The notes under the pieces were generated by a model. That model made no database searches. It was not told the DNA's origin and saw only the letters and a program-made list of their open reading frames with translations. A stretch of DNA of 64,000 bases, taken from contig JAEPON010000010.1 of the NCBI GenBank assembly GCA_017642895.1, positions 62,001 through 126,000 of the forward strand, written 5' to 3'. Origin of the DNA: Roseitalea sp. (lineage in GTDB: Bacteria; Pseudomonadota; Alphaproteobacteria; Rhizobiales; Rhizobiaceae). How positions within the stretch are numbered: position 1 is the stretch's first letter; each line of letters begins with the position of its first letter. Positions 46,547 through 54,121 of the stretch are shown here, piece after piece. The position numbers were made by a program, and so were the translations under genes.

Positions 46547-48079
46547 ATGGCCGATGCTGCTCTCCAGATGACCTCCGATACGGGCGCCCAGGACGACGGC
46601 GCGCTCTACCGCGAGGCACCGGGCAACATCGAGGCCGAACAGGCGCTGCTCGGCGCCATCCTGATCAACAATGACGCCTTCTACCGGGTTTCCGATTTCC
46701 TGAAGCCGGAGCATTTCCTCGAACCGCTGCACCGGCAGATCTTCGCGGTCGCCGGCGAGCAGATCCGCTTGGGCAAGACCTCCAACCCGGTCACCATCAA
46801 GACCTTCCTGCCCGCCGACGAAAAGATCGGCGAGATGACGGTTGCGCAATATCTGGCACGGTTGGCGGCCGAGGCCGTCACCATCATCAATGCGGAGGAT
46901 TATGGCCGCGCGATCTATGATCTCGCCATCCGCCGGGCGCTGATCGGCATCGGCGAAGACATGGTCAACATCGCCTATGACGCGCCGGTCGAAATGGCGC
47001 CCGCCGACCAGATCGAGGATGCCGAACGGCGCCTGTTCGAACTGGCCGAGACCGGCCGCTATGATGGCGGGTTCGAGCCGTTCAACGAGGCGGTGCGCAC
47101 CGCCATCGACATGGCCAATGCCGCCTTCCAGCGCGAAGGACATTTGTCGGGCATCTCGACCGGGATGCAGTCCCTGGACGCACGCATGGGCGGGCTGCAA
47201 TCGTCCGACCTGATCGTACTGGCCGGCCGGCCCGGATCCGGCAAAACATCACTGGTCACCAACATCGCTTTCAACATCGCCAACGCGTTTCGCGGCGAGC
47301 AGCAGGCGGACGGTTCGGTCAAGGCGGTCGATGGCGGCGTGGTCGGCTTTTACTCGCTGGAGATGAGTTCGGAGCAGCTTGCCACGCGCATCATTTCCGA
47401 ACAGACGGAAATCTCTTCGTCGAAAATCCGGCGTGGTGAAATCAACGAAGCCGACTTCGAAAAGCTCGTCGGCTGCGCCAACATGATGCAACGCCTGCCG
47501 CTATATATCGATCAGACCGGCGGCATCTCGATTGCCCAGCTCACGGCCCGCGCACGCCGGCTCAAGCGCCAGCGCGGCCTGGATGTGATGATCGTCGACT
47601 ATGTGCAGTTGATGACCGGCTCGTCGGCCAAGGCCAGCCAGAACCGCGTACAGGAAATCACCGAGATCACGACCGGCCTGAAAGCGCTGGCAAAAGAACT
47701 GAACGTCCCGATCATCGCCCTGTCGCAGCTTTCGCGTCAGGTGGAAAGCCGCGACGACAAGCGGCCACAACTGTCGGACCTGCGCGAATCGGGGTCGATC
47801 GAGCAGGACGCCGATGTCGTCATCTTCATCTATCGCGAGGAATACTATCTCAAGAACCAGGAGCCGCGGCGTACGCCGGAAGAGGTCGCAGCTGACATCA
47901 AGACCGAAGACTATCTTGCCTGGGAAGAAAAGATGCAAAAGGCCGAAGGGTTGGCCGATGTGATCATTGCCAAGCAACGTCACGGCCCCACCGGCACCGT
48001 TCAGCTCGGCTTCCAGGGCGAGTTCACCCGCTTCTCCGACCTCGCCGACCCAAGCCATTTGCCCGAACGGTTCGAGTAG
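46547..48079 (+). CDS. dnaB: Replicative DNA helicase
   Basis: Hexameric 5'-3' helicase of the replication fork. 510 residues. The N-terminal domain opens APGNIEAEQALLGAILIN. The RecA-like domain has Walker A AGRPGSGKTSLVTN near residue 225, Walker B VMIVDYVQLMTG, and the hexamer Arg-finger region ALSQLSRQVESRDDKRPQLS followed by DLRESGSIEQDAD. No intein or insertion. Ribosome site GAAAGAAGA upstream. Confidence 0.96.
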   Translation: MADAALQMTSDTGAQDDGALYREAPGNIEAEQALLGAILINNDAFYRVSDFLKPEHFLEPLHRQIFAVAGEQIRLGKTSNPVTIKTFLPADEKIGEMTVAQYLARLAAEAVTIINAEDYGRAIYDLAIRRALIGIGEDMVNIAYDAPVEMAPADQIEDAERRLFELAETGRYDGGFEPFNEAVRTAIDMANAAFQREGHLSGISTGMQSLDARMGGLQSSDLIVLAGRPGSGKTSLVTNIAFNIANAFRGEQQADGSVKAVDGGVVGFYSLEMSSEQLATRIISEQTEISSSKIRRGEINEADFEKLVGCANMMQRLPLYIDQTGGISIAQLTARARRLKRQRGLDVMIVDYVQLMTGSSAKASQNRVQEITEITTGLKALAKELNVPIIALSQLSRQVESRDDKRPQLSDLRESGSIEQDADVVIFIYREEYYLKNQEPRRTPEEVAADIKTEDYLAWEEKMQKAEGLADVIIAKQRHGPTGTVQLGFQGEFTRFSDLADPSHLPERFE

Positions 48080-48204
48080 GCCGCTTGCGGCCGCGACCAT
48101 CCGAGCGCCTCCTCACGCTTCCGTGAAATCGAACAGCCGGTCTTGCCTGCGTCATCCCGCCGCGCTAGAGTGGAACATAAAGCGAACAAATTGGAGCGCA
48201 GACC

Positions 48205-48588
48205 ATGACCAATCCGGCACAGCAGATCGGCGAACAGCTTGTCGAACACTGCCAAAAGGGAGACGCCACATGGTGTCTCGACAATCTGTACGCGAACGAC
48301 GCGGTGTCCGTGGAGGCGGTGGCCAATCCCGAAACCGGCTCGGCGATGACAGAGGGGCTGGACGGCATTCGCGGCAAGCATGCCTGGTGGGACGCCAATT
48401 TCGAGGTGCATTCGGCCAAAGTCGAAGGCCCCTTCCCGCATGGCGAGGACCGGTTCGGCGTGATCTTCGAGATCGACACGACCGACAAGAACAGCGGCCA
48501 GCGCAACCAGATGAAGGAACTGGCTGTCTATCACATCGCCGACGGCAAGATCGTGCGCGAGGAGTTCTTCTACCCCATGGGCGCTTGA
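48205..48588 (+). CDS. SnoaL-like (NTF2 superfamily) protein
   Basis: 127 residues forming one NTF2-like cone: EQLVEHCQKGDATWCLDNLY, then AMTEGLDGIRGKHAWWDANF, then KELAVYHIADGKIVREEFFY. Members serve as small enzymes or ligand-binding proteins; nothing here fixes the substrate. GGAG lies 8 bp before the ATG. Stands between dnaB and alr as a probable single gene. Confidence 0.82.
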   Translation: MTNPAQQIGEQLVEHCQKGDATWCLDNLYANDAVSVEAVANPETGSAMTEGLDGIRGKHAWWDANFEVHSAKVEGPFPHGEDRFGVIFEIDTTDKNSGQRNQMKELAVYHIADGKIVREEFFYPMGA

Positions 48589-48632
48589 CGTTTTCCTTTG
48601 CGCCGACGCGCCGAAGGTCTATCAGCCGTTTC

Positions 48633-49772
48633 ATGGCGGGACGGGCGGACAATGGGGAGCTTTGCGGCGGACGGCTGACGATCGACCTTGGTGCGATCAT
48701 CGCCAACTGGCGCGATCTCGACCGGCGCTCGCGGCCTGGCCGCGCGGCAGCGGTGGTCAAGGCAGACGCCTACGGGCTCGGCGCGCACCGCGTCGTGCCG
48801 GCGCTGGCATCAGCCGGCTGTGACAGCTTCTTCGTGGCGCTGCCCGGTGAAGGCGTGGCCATCCGGCCGCTTGTGCCGGAGGCCCGCATCTTCGTGCTCA
48901 ACGGCGCTCATGCCGACACGATGGATGCGATGATCGAGGCCGGGCTGATCCCGATCCTTTGCAGCATGGAGCAGGCCCGGTTCTGGTTGGCGCAGGGCGG
49001 CGGCACGGCATGCGCCATTCAGGTGGACACGGGCATGAACCGGCTCGGCCTGACGGTCGGTGAAGCGTACACGCTCGCCAGCGATGACACGCTGCGGGGA
49101 AAACTCGACATCGTTCATGTGATGAGCCATTTTGCCTGTGCCGACACGCCGGACCATCCGCTCAACCGGCAACAGATCGAGTCGTTTCAAGCGGTTGCGG
49201 CCGCCTTCGAAAGCGTTGAATCAAGCCTTTCAAACTCCGCTGCAACGCTGACCGGCGGGGCACACGGCTTTGCGATGACGCGGCCCGGCATCGCGCTCTA
49301 CGGTGGCGAGGCCGTTCCCGGCATCGCCAATTCGATGCGACCGGTCGTCACGCTCAAAGCGCGCATCGTGCAAATCCGGTCCGCATTGTCCGGCGAAACC
49401 GTCTCTTATGGCGCAACGCAACGCCTTGACCGCGACAGCCGCATCGCCATCGCCTCGGTGGGCTATGCCGATGGCTATCCGCGCGCCGGATCGGGCAGCG
49501 GCGTGCCGCTGCGCAATGCGGTGGCCGAGGGCCTTTGCGGTTTCGTTGCCAGGCATCGCGCACCAGTGCTCGGCCGCGTCACCATGGACCTGACCGCGTT
49601 CGACGTCACCGATGTGCCGGATGCCGCGCTGGCCGAAGGCTGGATCGAACTGATCGGGCCAAACAGGTCGCTCGACGATGTCGCCCGCGCAAGCGGCACG
49701 ATCGGCTATGAGATTTTGACCAGCCTCGGCACGCGTTACGCGCGGCGCTATCGTGGCGAAGGCCGCAATTGA
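48633..49772 (+). CDS. alr: Alanine racemase
   Basis: PLP enzyme supplying D-alanine for peptidoglycan. 379 residues from ATG 48633. The PLP lysine is Lys43 in AAVVKADAYGLGAH; the second catalytic base, Tyr, lies in GETVSYGATQRLD. HVMSHFACADTPDHPLN and ARHRAPVLGRVTMDLT are standard blocks. The frame is open upstream through dnaB, but the ATG gives a normal start (GRLTIDLGAIIANWR). radA starts 3 bp after its stop. Confidence 0.94.
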   Translation: MAGRADNGELCGGRLTIDLGAIIANWRDLDRRSRPGRAAAVVKADAYGLGAHRVVPALASAGCDSFFVALPGEGVAIRPLVPEARIFVLNGAHADTMDAMIEAGLIPILCSMEQARFWLAQGGGTACAIQVDTGMNRLGLTVGEAYTLASDDTLRGKLDIVHVMSHFACADTPDHPLNRQQIESFQAVAAAFESVESSLSNSAATLTGGAHGFAMTRPGIALYGGEAVPGIANSMRPVVTLKARIVQIRSALSGETVSYGATQRLDRDSRIAIASVGYADGYPRAGSGSGVPLRNAVAEGLCGFVARHRAPVLGRVTMDLTAFDVTDVPDAALAEGWIELIGPNRSLDDVARASGTIGYEILTSLGTRYARRYRGEGRN

Positions 49773-49774
49773 TC

Positions 49775-51184
49775 ATGGCCAAATCCCGCACCCAGTTCAT
49801 CTGCCAGAATTGCGGCACGGTGCACGCCCGCTGGTCGGGCAAGTGCGATGCGTGCGGCGAGTGGAACACGATCGTCGAGGAAAACCCGACGGCCGGGATC
49901 GGTGGCGGGCCGAACCGCAAACTGCGCAAGGGCCGTCCGGTCGCGCTGGTGCCACTGTCCGGTGAAAGCGAGGATGCACCGCGCATTGTCTCGCGCGTCG
50001 GCGAACTGGACCGTGTGACCGGCGGCGGCATCGTGCGTGGTTCGGCGCTGCTTCTGGGTGGCGATCCGGGCATTGGCAAGTCGACGCTTCTGATGCAGGC
50101 GGCGGCCGCCCTCGCCCGCGCCGGTCATTCGGTGATTTATGTGTCGGGCGAAGAAGCGGTGGCGCAGGTGCGGCTGCGCGCCCAGCGCCTCGGCGCCGCC
50201 GACAGCGCCGTCCAGCTCGCCGCCGAAACCAACATCGAGGACATTCTTGCAACCCTCGACGCGTCCGACAAGCGCCCCGATCTCGTCATCCTCGACTCGG
50301 TCCAGACGCTCTGGACCGACAGTGTCGAAAGCGCGCCGGGCACGGTGACCCAGGTGCGCGCCTCGGCCCAGGCGATGATCCGCTATGCCAAATCGACCGG
50401 TGCGGCGGTGGTGCTCGTCGGCCATGTGACCAAGGACGGCCAGATCGCCGGCCCGCGCGTCGTTGAGCACATGGTCGATGCGGTTCTACATTTCGAGGGT
50501 GACGGCGCGCACCAGTACCGCATCCTCAGGGCGATCAAGAACCGCTTCGGGCCGACCGACGAGATCGGCGTGTTCGAGATGGGCCAGACGGGTCTGCGCC
50601 AAGTGCCCAACCCGTCGGAACTGTTTCTGGGCGAACGGTCGGGCAAGGCGCCGGGCGCGGCGGTGTTCGCCGCCATGGAGGGCACGCGGCCGGTTCTGGT
50701 CGAAATCCAGGCGCTGTGCGCGCCGACCTCGCTGGGCACGCCGCGCCGCGCCGTCGTCGGCTGGGATTCGGCGCGCCTTGCCATGGTCATCGCCGTGCTC
50801 GAAGCCCATTGCGGCGTGCGCCTTGGCCAGCACGATGTCTATCTGAACGTTGCCGGCGGCTACCGCATCTCGGAACCGGCGGCCGATCTTGCGGTGGCGG
50901 CAGCTCTCGTCTCGTCGCTGGCCGGGCTTGCCCTGCCCGCGACAAGCGTCTATTTCGGCGAAATCAGCCTGTCCGGCGCCGTCCGGCCGGTACCGCATGC
51001 CGCAAACCGGCTCAAGGAAGCAGAAAAACTGGGCTTTGGCGAAGCAGTGCTGCCGCAAACGGCCAGCGAGGCAGGAACGGCGCAGAAAGGTTTGCACGAA
51101 ATGGAAACGCTGATGGACCTTGTCGCGCGCATCGCCGGTGGAAAACAGCTTTCGCGCGAGACCGACCAGGACCGGCAGGCTTGA
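49775..51184 (+). CDS. radA: DNA repair protein RadA
   Basis: RecA-like motor that helps branch migration in recombination. 469 residues: a four-cysteine zinc finger FICQNCGTVHARWSGKCDAC at the start, Walker A LGGDPGIGKSTLLMQ, the RadA motif KNRFGPTDE, and a Lon-like C-terminal domain (NVAGGYRISEPAADLAVAAA). ATG 49775 is chosen over a TTG two codons before. Follows alr and precedes cvpA. Confidence 0.95.
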   Translation: MAKSRTQFICQNCGTVHARWSGKCDACGEWNTIVEENPTAGIGGGPNRKLRKGRPVALVPLSGESEDAPRIVSRVGELDRVTGGGIVRGSALLLGGDPGIGKSTLLMQAAAALARAGHSVIYVSGEEAVAQVRLRAQRLGAADSAVQLAAETNIEDILATLDASDKRPDLVILDSVQTLWTDSVESAPGTVTQVRASAQAMIRYAKSTGAAVVLVGHVTKDGQIAGPRVVEHMVDAVLHFEGDGAHQYRILRAIKNRFGPTDEIGVFEMGQTGLRQVPNPSELFLGERSGKAPGAAVFAAMEGTRPVLVEIQALCAPTSLGTPRRAVVGWDSARLAMVIAVLEAHCGVRLGQHDVYLNVAGGYRISEPAADLAVAAALVSSLAGLALPATSVYFGEISLSGAVRPVPHAANRLKEAEKLGFGEAVLPQTASEAGTAQKGLHEMETLMDLVARIAGGKQLSRETDQDRQA

Positions 51185-51274
51185 GCGCACGCGCCGAACG
51201 CGGCAAGACATCGGGACATCTCACCCGCTTGATGCCCACATCGTAAATGACCGCCCGCAAAGAGACACCAGATC

Positions 51275-51799
51275 ATGCCCATCACGCTTCTTGACGGACT
51301 CTTCATTGGCCTGGTGCTGATTTCGGCCGTGCTCGCCATGGTGCGCGGCTTTTCCCGTGAGGTCTTGTCGATCGGATCGTGGGTCGCCGCAGCGGTAGCC
51401 GCGTTCCTCTTCTACCGCGCACTCGCGCCTTTCGTGCAGGATTATGTCGACAATGAACTGATCGCCCAGCTTGTCGCCGCGGGCCTCATCTTCCTTGTGG
51501 CGCTCATCGTCGTCACGCTGATCACCATGCGCATCGCGGACATGATCATCGACAGCCGCATCGGCCCGCTCGACCGGTCGCTGGGCTTCGTCTTCGGCGC
51601 CGCGCGCGGCGTGATCGTTGCCGCGGTCGCGATCTGGTTCATCAATTTCTTCGTCGGCGACCAGGACATCGCCTGGATCGACAGCGCCAAGTCCAAACCG
51701 TTCCTCGACCAGGTGGCGCAGTCGCTGGTCGACCTGTTGCCCGACGATCTGGGCGCGGTCATGCCCGGCGGCGAAACCGCCGAAACCACAGACACATGA
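51275..51799 (+). CDS. cvpA: CvpA family membrane protein
   Basis: 174 residues with four hydrophobic helices in the first 130 (LDGLFIGLVLISAVLAMVRG, then GSWVAAAVAAFLFY and so on), the CvpA topology. Required for colicin V production in E. coli and connected to envelope stability. FSREVLSIGSW is a family block. Its stop overlaps the purF start as ATGA, the same cvpA-purF pairing as in E. coli. Confidence 0.92.
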   Translation: MPITLLDGLFIGLVLISAVLAMVRGFSREVLSIGSWVAAAVAAFLFYRALAPFVQDYVDNELIAQLVAAGLIFLVALIVVTLITMRIADMIIDSRIGPLDRSLGFVFGAARGVIVAAVAIWFINFFVGDQDIAWIDSAKSKPFLDQVAQSLVDLLPDDLGAVMPGGETAETTDT

Positions 51800-53271
51800 C
51801 CGATCGCGCCGACAGCGTCGCCGTGGCCGACGAAGCGGACGACCATTTTCACGATGAATGCGGCGTGTTCGGCATTTTCGGCCGCGCCGAGGCGGCGTCA
51901 TTCACAACGCTGGGCCTGCATGCGTTGCAGCATCGGGGCCAGGAAGCGGCGGGTATCGTCTCGTTCGATGGAACCCAATTCCATGTCGAGCGCCATGTCG
52001 GCCTGATCGGCGACACATTCACCAAGCCGTCGGTTCTGGCGCGGCTGCCCGGCGACCGTTCGATCGGCCATACGCGCTATGCCACGACCGGCGGGGCGGG
52101 ACTGCGCAACGTCCAGCCGCTTTTTGCCGAACTGGACGGCGGCGGTTTGGCCATTGCCCATAACGGCAACATCACCAACGCGCTGACCGTGCAACGCAAC
52201 CTGCAACGCAAGGGCGCGATCTTCTCGTCGACCTCAGACACCGAGACGATCCTGCATCTGGTTGCCACCAGCGCGGAAAAGGACCTTTTCGCCCGCTTTT
52301 GCGATGCGGTCGGCCAACTCGAAGGCGCGTTCTCGCTGGTCGCCCTGTCGTCCAAGAAGATGATCGGCTGCCGCGACACGCTCGGCATCAGGCCGCTGGT
52401 GCTCGGCGATCTCGACGGGTCGTGGATCCTCGCCTCGGAGACCTGCGCGCTCGACATCATGGGCGCGCGCCATGTGCGGGACGTCAAACCGGGCGAAGTC
52501 ATCGTCATCACGGAAAAGGGCATCGAAAGCCATTTTCCGTGGGCCGAGGAAAAGCCGCGCTTCTGCATCTTCGAATATGTCTATTTCTCGCGCCCCGACA
52601 GCCGTGTCGAAGGCCGCAACGTCTATGAAATCCGCAAGCGGATCGGCATGGAGCTGGCGCGCGAGGCGCCCGTGGGCGCCGACATTGTCGTGCCGGTGCC
52701 CGACAGCGGCGTGCCGGCGGCGGTCGGCTTCGCCCAAGGGGCAGACCTGCCGTTCGAACTGGGCATCATCCGCAACCATTATGTCGGCCGCACCTTCATC
52801 CAGCCGACGGACTCAATCCGGCATATGGGCGTCAAGCTCAAGCACAATGCCAACCCGTCCGTTCTCGAAGGGCGCTCGGTGGTGCTGGTCGATGATTCGA
52901 TCGTGCGCGGCACGACCAGCCAGAAGATCGTGCAGATGGTGCGCGACGCCGGTGCGCGCGAGGTGCATATGCGCATCGCCTCGCCACCGACCATGTCGTC
53001 CTGCCACTATGGCGTTGATACCCCGGAGAAATCCAAGCTGCTCGCCTCGCGCATGTCAGTCGCAGAGATGGCGCAGTTCATCCGCGTCGATTCGCTCGAA
53101 TTCCTGACCATTGACGGGCTCTATCGCGCCGTGGGCGAGAGTGCTCGCGACGCCGATGCGCCACGCTTTTGCGATGCATGCTTCACCGGCGCCTACCCGA
53201 CGCGGCTGCTCGACCATGAGGGGCCGGACAATGTGCGCAAACTGTCGCTTTTGGCCAACCCCAACGCCTGA
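51796..53271 (+). CDS. purF: Amidophosphoribosyltransferase
   Basis: First committed step of purine synthesis (PRPP plus glutamine to phosphoribosylamine). 491 residues. A propeptide of about 21 residues ends before the nucleophile in ECGVFGIFGR, so cleavage to expose Cys22 is expected. The glutaminase part shows LQHRGQEAAGI and HNGNITNAL; the PRPP-binding motif is VVLVDDSIVRGTTSQKIV. Coupled to cvpA. Confidence 0.96.
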   Translation: MTDRADSVAVADEADDHFHDECGVFGIFGRAEAASFTTLGLHALQHRGQEAAGIVSFDGTQFHVERHVGLIGDTFTKPSVLARLPGDRSIGHTRYATTGGAGLRNVQPLFAELDGGGLAIAHNGNITNALTVQRNLQRKGAIFSSTSDTETILHLVATSAEKDLFARFCDAVGQLEGAFSLVALSSKKMIGCRDTLGIRPLVLGDLDGSWILASETCALDIMGARHVRDVKPGEVIVITEKGIESHFPWAEEKPRFCIFEYVYFSRPDSRVEGRNVYEIRKRIGMELAREAPVGADIVVPVPDSGVPAAVGFAQGADLPFELGIIRNHYVGRTFIQPTDSIRHMGVKLKHNANPSVLEGRSVVLVDDSIVRGTTSQKIVQMVRDAGAREVHMRIASPPTMSSCHYGVDTPEKSKLLASRMSVAEMAQFIRVDSLEFLTIDGLYRAVGESARDADAPRFCDACFTGAYPTRLLDHEGPDNVRKLSLLANPNA

Positions 53272-53290
53272 CTGATCCGGAACACGCTCC

Positions 53291-54043
53291 ATGACGACAC
53301 CGCCAGACCTGACCGGCAAGCTTGCCCTGGTGACCGGCGCATCGCGCGGCATCGGCTACGAGATCGCTTTGCAGATGGCCGGGGCCGGCGCTCATGTGAT
53401 CGCCGTTGCGCGCACCGTTGGCGGGCTTGAAGAGCTGGACGACAAGATCAAGGCGGCCGGCGGCGAGGCGACGCTGGTGCCGCTTGACCTTGCGGACTTT
53501 GAGGCGATCGACCGGCTGGGCGGCGTCATCGCCGAACGCTGGGGCAAACTCGACATTCTTGTCGCCAATGCCGGCATGCTCGGCACGCTGACGCCGGTGG
53601 GCCAGATGAAGGCAAAGGATTTCGAGGCGGTCATGGCCGTCAACGTCACCGCAACCTGGCGGATGATCCGTTCGGTCGACCCGCTTTTGCGGCTGTCGGA
53701 AGCCGGCCGCGCGATCATCGTGTCGTCCTCGGTTGCCCACAAGGTCAAGCCCTATTGGAGCGGTTATGCTGCCTCCAAGGCCGCCATCGACATGCTGACG
53801 CGGGTCTGGGCAGCCGAGAACGCCAAAGGGCCGATGCGCATCAACCTGGTCAATCCGGGCCCGACCCGCACCGCGATGCGCGCGCAGGCGGTGCCCGGCG
53901 AGAAACCCGAGAGCCTGCCGACGCCGGCGCAAACGGCGGCCAAGATCGTACCCATGGCCGCACCGGACCTGACGCATACGGGCAAGATTTTGGATGTCCC
54001 CACCCACGCCTGGCTCGATGTGGCGCCACCCGCGCCACTCTGA
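53291..54043 (+). CDS. SDR family NAD(P)-dependent oxidoreductase
   Basis: 250 residues: cofactor site LVTGASRGIGYEIALQMAG, then VANAGMLGT, and the catalytic Tyr-x3-Lys in YWSGYAASKAAIDML. The end is conserved in a group found after purF in many Hyphomicrobiales; the substrate is unknown. Starts 19 bp after purF, likely the same transcript. Confidence 0.88.
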   Translation: MTTPPDLTGKLALVTGASRGIGYEIALQMAGAGAHVIAVARTVGGLEELDDKIKAAGGEATLVPLDLADFEAIDRLGGVIAERWGKLDILVANAGMLGTLTPVGQMKAKDFEAVMAVNVTATWRMIRSVDPLLRLSEAGRAIIVSSSVAHKVKPYWSGYAASKAAIDMLTRVWAAENAKGPMRINLVNPGPTRTAMRAQAVPGEKPESLPTPAQTAAKIVPMAAPDLTHTGKILDVPTHAWLDVAPPAPL

Positions 54044-54054
54044 AACAAGCGCGA

Positions 54055-54079
54055 TTGACGTCAACTTCCATTGCGATAA
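54055..54079 (+). promoter_or_regulatory. Palindrome / candidate promoter element before the acyl-ACP synthetase gene
   Basis: TTGACGTCAA (54055-54064) is a perfect 10-bp palindrome which includes a -35-like TTGACG. GATAAC at 54074-54079 is too close (13 bp) for a standard -10, so the site may be an operator or chance. Confidence 0.25.
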
Positions 54080-54121
54080 CCTGATCGTCTGACGTCGCCG
54101 GTCATCACGGGAGGAGCCGAC

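Noticed and set aside
48080..48095. GGCCGC-TT-GCGGCC palindrome after dnaB as a terminator
   Set aside because: Loop too small and no T run follows.
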